Below are positions 19,379 through 26,388 of a stretch of DNA of 53,431 bases, piece by piece; the stretch's first letter is position 1, and each line of letters starts with the position of its first letter. The notes beneath the pieces were generated by a model, which searched no databases, had not been told where the DNA came from, and was given only the letters and a program-made list of their open reading frames with translations. A program made the translations under genes and the position numbers. Source of the stretch: Betaproteobacteria bacterium SCGC AG-212-J23 (lineage in GTDB: Bacteria > Pseudomonadota > Gammaproteobacteria > Burkholderiales > SG8-39); assembly GCA_001644455.1 (NCBI GenBank), contig LSTF01000102.1, positions 1 through 53,431 on the forward strand. Reading direction: 5' to 3'.

Positions 19379-21213
19379 AGTTCCCGGCCGGCAAGCGCAG
19401 CCAGACCGGCGTGACGCTGCTGGTCATGACGGTGATCCTCGGCATGGGCATCCTGGCGTTCATGCTCGCCGCGCTGAACGCGGGCGCTCGCAACGAGTCC
19501 ACCCTCGTCCGCAACCGAAATGCGGAAGTGCTGGCGCAAGCGAAAGCGGCGGTCCTTGGCTACATCGCCAAGGAAGTCCTCGACCTTTCCGGCAACGACA
19601 TTCCCGGGCGCCTGCCCTGTCCCGAGTCCACCGGCACCGCCGGAACGGCCGGCGAAGGCATCACCGCGGGCAACTGCGCGCCTACCTATCCCAGTAACAA
19701 GTCGGTCGGCCGGCTTCCGTGGCGCACGCTCGGCATCGACAGGCTGGTCGATGCGTCGGCGGAACCCCTCTGGTACGCAGTTTCGCCGAACTGGGTGCTG
19801 ACGGCGGGCGGCTCGCCGCTGATCAACATCGGCACCACCGGCCAACTCACCTTCGACGGCACGGCCGACGTCGTCGCCGTCATCTTCGCGCCCGGCAGGC
19901 CGATCTCCAGCACCCCGACGGCCGCCCAAATCGGCGCTGGCTGCGTGGCGCGAAACCAGACGCGGGCCGACCGTACCCATGTGGCCGCGGGTGGCGATCC
20001 CGACTATCGCGACTATCTCGAGTGCCAGAACGGTTCCGCGCCGATCGACGCGGCCTTCGGCGTGGACATCACGGGTAACGAAAGCAACCTCGTGATCAAC
20101 GACCAGGCCGTCGTCATCACGTCGAAGGACGTGCTGAACGCGATCCAGGGCCCGGTGGCCGAGCGCCTGCAGCGCACGGTCGCCCCGCTCCTCAGCGAGT
20201 TCGCCGACACCTGGATCACAGGCAGCAAGTTCATGCCCTACGCGGTCACCTTCTCGCCCCCCGAGGCTGGACTCGCGCTGAATTCGCATTGCGGTAGCGG
20301 CGGCGTCAATGAAGGGCTGCTGCCCATCGCCCCGAACGCCGCACCTTGCTCGTCCCAGTGGAGCGGCACGACCCTCAGCGGCGACGGTATCGACTCGCTC
20401 GGCTGCAGCGCGGCCACCGCCAGCGATCCCGTCATCTGCTCCTTCCGTTACTACCGCTTCACCGCCCTCGGTCAGTTCATTCTCGGCCTGACCGGGTCCG
20501 GCAGCGTGACGGCGTCCGGGCAGGCCAGCGCACCGCATGCGGCGGCCAGCTTCCGCGCGCCAATCGCCCAGAGCGATATCACGGTCACGGCCGGAGCGGC
20601 GACGATCGGCGGATTCAGCCTCGTCCCTCAAGCGAGCGGAGACGCCGACCTCGCGTTTACCGCCACGGTGACCGCGCCGAACATTTGCAAGGACAGCCTG
20701 CTCGGGGGACTGCTCTGCAGCACGCTCAGCGGACTGCTCGTGACGAACGCGACCGTGACGCTTCAGTATCCGCAGCTCGGCATGGCGAGCCTCGCCGGTA
20801 CGCGACTGACCAACGCCGCAAAGAACGGCCACGCCGGGCCATTCGATCTTCTCAACCCCATAGCCGGCGATCCGCACTTCTGGTTCGTGCAGAACGAGTG
20901 GTATCGCTACACGTACTACGCGCTCGCTCCCAGCGCATCCGCGGCGCAGACCGTCGGCAGCCATCTCGTCGTCAACGGCTTCCCCACCGCCAACGGCGCC
21001 ACCAACGACAAGCGCTTCGTCCTCGCCGTCATGGGGCTGGCGACGACGGGCCAGACGCGAAGCTCGACGGCCGCGCTCAGCCAATACGTCGAAGGCGCCA
21101 ACGCGGTCACGACCACCTCGCCGCGCGCCTTTGCCTACACGGTGTACGGCGCATCGGGCAACGATCGCATCGCGACCTGCCCGTTCACCGACGGCGTCAC
21201 CCCTTGCAACTGA
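19375..21213 (+). CDS. large minor-pilin-like protein lacking Glu5
   Basis: This 612-residue protein has a basic leader and then QTG/VTLLVMTVILGMG, consistent with prepilin peptidase cleavage after Gly12 and a long hydrophobic helix. Position +5 is Val instead of the conserved Glu, as in PilX/GspK-type tip or minor pilins. The extracellular part is very large for a pilin and contains about ten cysteines in spaced pairs, suggesting disulfides. It directly follows the mshK-like gene with a four-base overlap and precedes a second pilin-like gene. I do not recognise the globular domain. A tip or adhesin role is inference. Confidence 0.7.
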   Translation: MKFPAGKRSQTGVTLLVMTVILGMGILAFMLAALNAGARNESTLVRNRNAEVLAQAKAAVLGYIAKEVLDLSGNDIPGRLPCPESTGTAGTAGEGITAGNCAPTYPSNKSVGRLPWRTLGIDRLVDASAEPLWYAVSPNWVLTAGGSPLINIGTTGQLTFDGTADVVAVIFAPGRPISSTPTAAQIGAGCVARNQTRADRTHVAAGGDPDYRDYLECQNGSAPIDAAFGVDITGNESNLVINDQAVVITSKDVLNAIQGPVAERLQRTVAPLLSEFADTWITGSKFMPYAVTFSPPEAGLALNSHCGSGGVNEGLLPIAPNAAPCSSQWSGTTLSGDGIDSLGCSAATASDPVICSFRYYRFTALGQFILGLTGSGSVTASGQASAPHAAASFRAPIAQSDITVTAGAATIGGFSLVPQASGDADLAFTATVTAPNICKDSLLGGLLCSTLSGLLVTNATVTLQYPQLGMASLAGTRLTNAAKNGHAGPFDLLNPIAGDPHFWFVQNEWYRYTYYALAPSASAAQTVGSHLVVNGFPTANGATNDKRFVLAVMGLATTGQTRSSTAALSQYVEGANAVTTTSPRAFAYTVYGASGNDRIATCPFTDGVTPCN

Positions 21214-22007
21214 AGGTTTCCCGGCAGCAAGCCTTCACCCTCGTCGAGCTCGCCGTGGTGCTGGCTCTCATCGGTCTGCTGCTCGGCAGCCTCATGTACA
21301 CGCTGTCCGCGCAGACCGAGCAACGCGCGCGAGAGCAGACGCAGCGCACGCTCGAGCAGGCACGCGAGGCGGTGCTGGGCTATGCCGTCGCGAACGGGCG
21401 ACTGCCCTGTCCCGCCTCGGCCGCGTCGAACGGCGTCGAAGCGCCGGCCGGCGGCGCCGTCGCCTGCACGAACCCGAATGACGGTTTCCTGCCGGCCGTG
21501 ACGCTTGGCTTCCAGCCGACGGACATGTCGGGCTATGCACTCGACGCGTGGAACAACCGCATTCGTTATGCGGTGGCCACCTCGATCGCCAGCTGTGCCG
21601 GAACCTCGACCACGCCGCACTTCACCCACAAGACGAATCTCAAGCAGAACGGCATGTCCTGCCAGCCGGGCAATAACGATCTGCTGGTCTGCAAGTCCAA
21701 CGTCGCTGCGCCGGCGCCGGTCGCGGGCAATTGCAACGGCGCGGGCGACAACGCGGTCACCAGTATCGGCACCGTCGTCGCAGTGATCTTTTCCACCGGC
21801 AAGAACTACGCAAGCGCGCAGACCGCTGCGGCGGCAACAGCGGCCGGCAAAGCCGATGAAGCCGCCAACCTCGACGGCAACACCGTCTACATCAGCCATG
21901 TGCCCGCGCCGTCCACGGCGGCGGGCGGCGAGTACGACGACATGATGGTGTGGATCCCGGTCGGCCTGTTCTACGGCCGGCTCGCCTCCGCCGGCGTGCT
22001 GCCCTAG
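21204..22007 (+). CDS. type IV pilin-like protein with Ala at -1
   Basis: The 267-residue pilin-like protein has the class III motif QQA/FTLVELAVVLALIGLLLG with Glu at +5. The residue before the cleavage site is Ala instead of Gly. No ATG exists: TTG at 21204, or CTG at 21210 overlapping the previous stop as CTGA, are the possible starts. The globular part has cysteines and a YISHVPAP-like segment near the end. Its stop overlaps the convergent kinase gene by four bases. It shares the phrase RLPCP with its upstream neighbour, suggesting the two belong together. Confidence 0.75.
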   Translation: MQLKVSRQQAFTLVELAVVLALIGLLLGSLMYTLSAQTEQRAREQTQRTLEQAREAVLGYAVANGRLPCPASAASNGVEAPAGGAVACTNPNDGFLPAVTLGFQPTDMSGYALDAWNNRIRYAVATSIASCAGTSTTPHFTHKTNLKQNGMSCQPGNNDLLVCKSNVAAPAPVAGNCNGAGDNAVTSIGTVVAVIFSTGKNYASAQTAAAATAAGKADEAANLDGNTVYISHVPAPSTAAGGEYDDMMVWIPVGLFYGRLASAGVLP

Positions 22008-23737
22008 GCTGCCGGCCCCCGCAGCGCGAAGCACACCTCGCCGTCGCGGTTTGTCTCCAGCACGAGCCGGTAGCCGCTCGCGTTCGCCTGGCGCGCCGCC
22101 TGATAGAGGCCGATGCCGAGCCCGCCGCGCGAGCTCACCGGCGCGCGCAGCAGGTTCGCCTCGATCTCGGCCGGCACCGCGCTGCCGCTGTCGCAAACCC
22201 GCAGGAGAACGCCTTCGCCGCCGCTCTCCAGCACGGCGCTGACCCGCAGGCCGGGCTCGCTGGCGCGCTTCGCGAGGGCGTTGCCGATGAGATTGTCGGC
22301 GACGCTGTCGAACAGCGCGCTCGGCAGGCGCGCCTCAGTGGGGACTGCGGGCGCGACGAAATCGATTCCCTGGCCACGATGCTGGCGCGCCAGCGCTTCC
22401 CACCAGTCGCGGGCGGGCACGAGCACGTCCGATGTCGGCCCGGGATTCTGCAGCCGCTCGAGCGTCTCCGCCAGCCGCTGCGCCACCATCGGCAGCTGCC
22501 GGCGCAGCAGCGCCTGCATCTGCGCCGAATCGCCGTAGCCATCGCGCGCCGCGACCGAGCACAGCACGTTCAGCGACTGCAGCAGGTTCTTGATGTCGTG
22601 CGTGGTCCTGGCGCCGGTTTCGTGCACCGCCTGCAGGTAGTTCGACTGGCGCTGCTGCGTCTCGCGAACCGTGGCGACGTAGAAGACGCCGAGCAGCTGC
22701 GCGAGCAGGTGCAGGTGCCACTGCAGCGCCGGGTTCATGCGGAAGCGGGAATAGATCGTCAGCGCGAAGTCGCCGTCGGCGAACTCGACGGCGTGCGGCG
22801 TGCGCTCGCCGCGCTCGCCGCTGGCATCGCCGGTGCGCCATGTCATGCCCGCCACGGCCGGCAGGCGCTGCAGCGCCGCCAACGCCTCGGCGAGGAAGCG
22901 CTCGGGCTTCGACTCGGTCTGCAGCAACTCGGTGAGCTCGTGCAGCCACTTCTCTGCGGGCAGGCCGATCGAGAACAGGTAGCGCGAGAAGAACACGCTC
23001 AGGCCGCCGCCCGCGCCGCGCGGGTTCCAGGCGAGGCCGATGAGCAGCACCGCGCCGGCGGTAAGGAACACGGTGGTGGTCAGCGCGCCGAGATACGTGG
23101 AGCGGGTCAGCGTCATCAGCGTGAAGCTCCCCAGGATCACCACCACGAGGAGCAGCATCAGGAACACGCTGTAGAAGAAATCGATCATGTGCGGCGCGTC
23201 GCCCGGCTCGGGCTCGGCGGGCAGGAGTGCGATCAGCGCGAAGGTGAGCGGCAGCACGTACTCCGCGCCGTTGCGAATCTCGGCGGCGATCTCGCGCCGC
23301 GGCGCGATCTCGGGGAGGATGGCGATCGCGAGCAGCGCCAGCAGGTAGACGAGCACCACCTGGTAGCACAGCCGCTGCCAGCGCGCGTGGTGCTGATACA
23401 CCTTGCCGCCCACCAGGCCGGCGATCACGACCACCCAGAACGCCAGCAGCCACCAGTCGAGCCACACCATGATCGCGACGGCGAACAGCGACAGGATCAG
23501 CCCCTGGACCGGCGAGACGCGCTGCTCGGCGCGCAGGAACGGCTGCCACAGCAGGAGCAGGCCGAGATGGGCGAGCAGCAGCGCGCGCGCCCACGGGTCG
23601 GCGACGCCGCGGAACACCGCGACGTGCAGCAGCGCCAGCATCGCCACCACCACGAGCCGCCAGTAGCGCTGGCTCAGCCCCCAGGTGGCGTTGGCGATGC
23701 GCAGGAACGGCCCTTCGGCGATCGTCTCGGGTTGCAT
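22004..23737 (-). CDS. membrane sensor histidine kinase, PrsK-like
   Basis: The 577-residue kinase has about eight N-terminal membrane helices (between 25 and 240), a GAF-like segment (about 262-355) and a histidine kinase core. The phospho-acceptor is His380 in THDIKNLLQSLN, the N box is DNLIGNALAKRA and the G box GLGIGLYQA. The HDIKNL H-box and the many-helix sensor match PrsK-type kinases. It has no adjacent regulator. The orphan sigma-54 regulator at 7704 lacks a kinase, so I infer that they form a pair split across the pilus locus. ATG start; it runs against the locus and is divergent from the ABC permease. Confidence 0.88.
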   Translation of the reverse strand: MQPETIAEGPFLRIANATWGLSQRYWRLVVVAMLALLHVAVFRGVADPWARALLLAHLGLLLLWQPFLRAEQRVSPVQGLILSLFAVAIMVWLDWWLLAFWVVVIAGLVGGKVYQHHARWQRLCYQVVLVYLLALLAIAILPEIAPRREIAAEIRNGAEYVLPLTFALIALLPAEPEPGDAPHMIDFFYSVFLMLLLVVVILGSFTLMTLTRSTYLGALTTTVFLTAGAVLLIGLAWNPRGAGGGLSVFFSRYLFSIGLPAEKWLHELTELLQTESKPERFLAEALAALQRLPAVAGMTWRTGDASGERGERTPHAVEFADGDFALTIYSRFRMNPALQWHLHLLAQLLGVFYVATVRETQQRQSNYLQAVHETGARTTHDIKNLLQSLNVLCSVAARDGYGDSAQMQALLRRQLPMVAQRLAETLERLQNPGPTSDVLVPARDWWEALARQHRGQGIDFVAPAVPTEARLPSALFDSVADNLIGNALAKRASEPGLRVSAVLESGGEGVLLRVCDSGSAVPAEIEANLLRAPVSSRGGLGIGLYQAARQANASGYRLVLETNRDGEVCFALRGPAA

Positions 23738-23771
23738 GGTCGTTGTCCCGCGGCTAGTCTACAAACGAACC

Positions 23772-24533
23772 ATGTCTGCGGCCATTCTCGCCCGTCTGGT
23801 CCTGCTCGAGGCGCGTCGCGGCGGATTGCCGCTGCTCGCGCTGGGCGGTATCGCAGTCGGGATCGCGTTCGCCGCGTTCCTCTCGCAGGTCGCGGTCACC
23901 GAGAGCCGCGCGCTGCAGGCCTCGTTGCTCGCGGCCGTGCTGCGCGCCTTCGCCGCGTTCCTCGTCGCCGCGCACGTGACGGCGAGCACGCTGCGCGAGA
24001 TCAACGACCGCGGCCTGGAATTCATGCTCTCGCTGCCGCTGTCGCGCGCCACGCATTATCTCGGCCGCCTCGCCGGCTTCGCCGCGGTCGGCGTCGCGCT
24101 GGCGGTCGCTTTCTCGCTGCCGCTGCTCGCTTGGGCGCCCGCGCCGGCCGTCGCGGCATGGGGCTTCTCCCTCGCCTGCGAGACGGCGCTGGTCGCGGCG
24201 GCCGCGCTGTTTTTCGCCATGACGCTCAGCCAGGTCGTCGCCGCGATCGCCGCCACCGGCGGCCTCTATCTGCTGGCGCGCTCGGTGGACGCGATCCGCG
24301 CCATCGCCGCCGGACCGCTCACCGAGCCCTCGCTGCCGAACCAGGTCGCGCGCCTCGCGGTCGACGGGGTGGCGCTGCTGCTGCCGCCCCTCGACGCCGT
24401 CACGCGCACCGAGTGGCTGCTCTACGGCGCCCCCGGCGCCGCGCACTACCTGGCCGCGCTCGGCGCGCTCGTCCTGTACACGCTGCTCCTCGTCGCCGCC
24501 GGCCTGTTCGATTTCTATCGACGCAGCGAATGA
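23772..24533 (+). CDS. ABC-2 type transporter permease (pilus locus)
   Basis: This 253-residue membrane protein has about six helices (for example 15-35, 50-75, 95-120, 130-160 and 225-245). The stretch ASTLREINDRGLEFMLSLP is the cytoplasmic coupling region typical of ABC-2 permeases. No ATPase adjoins it, and the complementary orphan ATPase is at 6995. It overlaps the next gene by four bases, so the two proteins are co-translated. The 34 bases between it and the divergent kinase hold no clear promoter. Confidence 0.82.
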   Translation: MSAAILARLVLLEARRGGLPLLALGGIAVGIAFAAFLSQVAVTESRALQASLLAAVLRAFAAFLVAAHVTASTLREINDRGLEFMLSLPLSRATHYLGRLAGFAAVGVALAVAFSLPLLAWAPAPAVAAWGFSLACETALVAAAALFFAMTLSQVVAAIAATGGLYLLARSVDAIRAIAAGPLTEPSLPNQVARLAVDGVALLLPPLDAVTRTEWLLYGAPGAAHYLAALGALVLYTLLLVAAGLFDFYRRSE

Positions 24534-25255
24534 GCGCCACCGACACCCGGCCGCTCGGCGTCGTCCCCGCGTGGCTCTTCGTGCTGCTCGCGGCGGCGCT
24601 CGCACTGCAGATCGCGTGGCGCGCCGCACGGCACGGTGATGCGCCCGCAGCCAGCGAGTTGCCGCCGCCGCCTTCGGCCGCCGCCCTGCGCCTCGCGAGC
24701 TTCGGGGAGCCTGAAGCGGCGGCAAGGCTCGCGATGCTGTATCTGCAGGCGTTCGACTTCAGCGCCAGCGCGGCGACGCCTTACCGCAACCTCGATTACG
24801 CGCGCGTCGAGGGCTGGCTGCAGACCATCCTCGAGCTCGACCCGCGCAGCAGCTACCCGCTGTTCTCCGCGGCGCGGATCTACGCCGAGGTCCCCGACCC
24901 CGAGCGCAGCCGGCGCATGCTGGAGTTCATCTACCGCGAGTACCTGCTCGATCCCAATACGCGCTGGCCATGGCTCGCGCACGCCGCGCTGGTCGCCAAG
25001 CACCGCCTGAATGACTTGCCGCTCGCGCGCCGCTACGCCCAGGCGATCGACCGCTATACGACGGCGACCAACGTGCCGCTTTGGGCAAAGCAGATGGAGA
25101 TCTTCATCCTAGAGGACATGAACGAGTTGGAGGCTGCCCGAATCATGCTGGGGGGGCTTCTCCTCAGCGGCCGGATCACCGATCCGGCCGAGGCGGCCTT
25201 CCTCAAACAGCGCCTCGAGGAGCTTGCAGCGAGGGTCGGCCAGCAGGGGAAGTAG
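24530..25255 (+). CDS. unknown membrane-anchored protein, possibly TPR-like
   Basis: This 241-residue protein has one N-terminal helix (about 13-30) followed by a Pro/Ala linker and a mostly helical periplasmic domain. Segments such as LQTILELDPRSSYPLFSAARIYAE and the following RRMLEFIYREYLLDPNT (both shortened by the reader's eye as helix pairs) resemble degenerate tetratricopeptide repeats. It is coupled to the ABC-2 permease by an ATGA overlap and ends 135 bases before the prepilin gene. I do not recognise the family. A partner role for the exporter is inference. Confidence 0.65.
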   Translation: MSATDTRPLGVVPAWLFVLLAAALALQIAWRAARHGDAPAASELPPPPSAAALRLASFGEPEAAARLAMLYLQAFDFSASAATPYRNLDYARVEGWLQTILELDPRSSYPLFSAARIYAEVPDPERSRRMLEFIYREYLLDPNTRWPWLAHAALVAKHRLNDLPLARRYAQAIDRYTTATNVPLWAKQMEIFILEDMNELEAARIMLGGLLLSGRITDPAEAAFLKQRLEELAARVGQQGK

Positions 25256-25263
25256 TGTCATGG

Positions 25264-25303
25264 TTTCGACACCTTTGTCTGCACTTCGACGACTTTGCTC
25301 GCA
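25264..25303 (+). repeat. two tandem 20-base units, candidate activator site
   Basis: Two adjacent 20-base units (25264-25283 and 25284-25303) share TTCGACNNCTTTGNNNGCA, 14 conserved positions. They lie in the non-coding gap just after the stop at 25255 and about 65-105 bases upstream of the expected sigma-54 start site. The one-unit period is close to two helical turns. This is where enhancer-binding activators usually bind. The repeats are seen directly; the regulatory role is inference. Confidence 0.5.
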
Positions 25304-25343
25304 AGTGGCAGCGCAAGCTTTTGTTTAGAAATGATTTATACTA

Positions 25344-25357
25344 GGCATGGACCTTGC
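25344..25357 (+). promoter_or_regulatory. sigma-54 (RpoN) type -24/-12 promoter of the prepilin gene
   Basis: The sequence GGCATGGACCTTGC gives the invariant -24 GG and -12 GC with exact spacing of twelve from first G to G. It matches the TGGCACG-N4-TTGC consensus at five of seven and four of four positions. Transcription should start near 25368, about 22 bases before the ATG at 25391, leaving room for AAGGGGG (25377-25383). A sigma-70-like TATACT at 25337-25342 sits just upstream without a good -35. Sigma-54 control is classical for pilin genes. Confidence 0.65.
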
Positions 25358-25390
25358 GAACCAAGGGCCACCTTTCAAGGGGGAAAGCAT

Positions 25391-26047
25391 ATGAGGAAGT
25401 CCAACAAGGGATTCACGCTGGTGGAAATCGCCATCGTGCTCGTGATCATCGGCCTGTTGCTCGGCGGCATTCTGAAGGGCCAGGAGATGATTACCCAAGC
25501 GAAGATCAAGAACGTCATCGCCGACCTGACGGGCGTCTCGGCAGCGATGTACGGCTACCAGGACCGCTACAAGGCGCTCCCGGGCGACGACAAGGCAGCC
25601 GACCGCTGGACCGGCGCCACCAAGGGCGACGGCGACGGCATCATCGTCGGCAAGTGGACCGAGGCCGCCAAGGAATCGATCAATTTCTGGGACCACCTCG
25701 GCAAGGCGGGCTTCATCGCCGGGCGGGGCGTGGAGAACCCGTTCAACGCCGTCTCCGGCAAGATGGGTGTGCAGACCGGCGACGGCTCGGGCACCACGCC
25801 GGCCGGCATCCTGAGCGACGGCGGCGGCACGCCGACCAAGTTCTCGGCGCTGATCATGTGCTCCGCGAACCTGCCCGACAAGATCGCCATCTCGGTCGAC
25901 TCCCAGATGGACGACGGCAACGGCCAGAAGGGCAACGTGCGCGCCATGAAGCAGACCACCGGACCCAACCCCACGGACATCGCCGGCACGGCGGATGCGT
26001 ACACGGAAGACGGCGTCAGCACCTACGTCGTCTGCCGCCAGATGTAA
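25391..26047 (+). CDS. type IV prepilin, probable major pilin of the locus
   Basis: The 218-residue prepilin has a six-residue leader MRKSNK, then G/FTLVEIAIVLVIIGLLLGG with the conserved Glu5. The downstream ALPGDD motif is seen in several proteobacterial pilin families. Two cysteines (MCSANL and VVCRQM near the C-terminus) could form the usual D-region disulfide. It is monocistronic, with its own sigma-54 type promoter, a strong ribosome site and a terminator, as expected for an abundant subunit. ATG at 25391 is chosen over upstream codons that would extend the leader through the promoter. Confidence 0.88.
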   Translation: MRKSNKGFTLVEIAIVLVIIGLLLGGILKGQEMITQAKIKNVIADLTGVSAAMYGYQDRYKALPGDDKAADRWTGATKGDGDGIIVGKWTEAAKESINFWDHLGKAGFIAGRGVENPFNAVSGKMGVQTGDGSGTTPAGILSDGGGTPTKFSALIMCSANLPDKIAISVDSQMDDGNGQKGNVRAMKQTTGPNPTDIAGTADAYTEDGVSTYVVCRQM

Positions 26048-26067
26048 GGCAACGACTCAGTCACACG

Positions 26068-26094
26068 AAAGCCGGCGCGAGCCGGCTTTTTTTT
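26068..26094 (+). terminator. rho-independent terminator after the prepilin gene
   Basis: A perfect six-base GC stem (GCCGGC, loop GCGA, GCCGGC) at 26071-26086 is extended by an A/T pairing and followed by eight T residues. It lies 20 bases after the stop codon. The tetraloop and U-tract make this a strong terminator. Confidence 0.9.
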
Positions 26095-26195
26095 CGCGAT
26101 ATTCGACTTCACGTACCACGGGCCATCACACGGCATGACCGTCCTGTAGTTGTCCGGGCTATATCCGTGCTGCGTAACGTGGAGTACCGTGTTCC

Positions 26196-26363
26196 ATGCA
26201 AGAAGGCCCCTTCAGATTCCTGCCGGACAGCGAGTTCTCGTTGCTCGACGCGGACGCCAAGGCCCTTTACCTCATTGCAGCTACCAAAGCCGTCGCCGCC
26301 GTGACTGCGCAGATCACGGCGCACGTCAAACGCCGGGACGATGAGATCGAGGGCAAGTCTTAG
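26196..26363 (+). CDS. small protein of unknown function, 55 residues
   Basis: Within the 341-base stretch between the prepilin and the antiporter, this frame runs from ATG 26196 to TAG 26363. About 78 percent of its codons end in G or C, as expected for a real gene in this genome. The protein (PFRFLPDSEFSLLDADAKAL at the start, then a helical and charged tail) has no membrane helix or signal peptide. GGAG lies 11 bases upstream, slightly far. No family is recognised. The rest of the stretch holds only the terminator and, at 26160-26165, a weak TATATC. Confidence 0.4.
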   Translation: MQEGPFRFLPDSEFSLLDADAKALYLIAATKAVAAVTAQITAHVKRRDDEIEGKS

Positions 26364-26388
26364 CTTCTAGTCCGCTCGGGCCGATGCC

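Noticed and set aside
21950-25255. A plus-strand open frame of about 1100 codons covering the kinase gene and the ABC permease.
   Set aside because: It is an antisense shadow caused by high GC. The translation is Arg/Ala/His-rich and low in hydrophobic residues, while the minus-strand kinase and the plus-strand permease show real domains.
25337-25342. TATACT as a sigma-70 -10 element for the prepilin gene.
   Set aside because: No -35 at 16-18 bases. The sigma-54 element directly downstream is a better match and places the ribosome site correctly. It could still be a secondary promoter.
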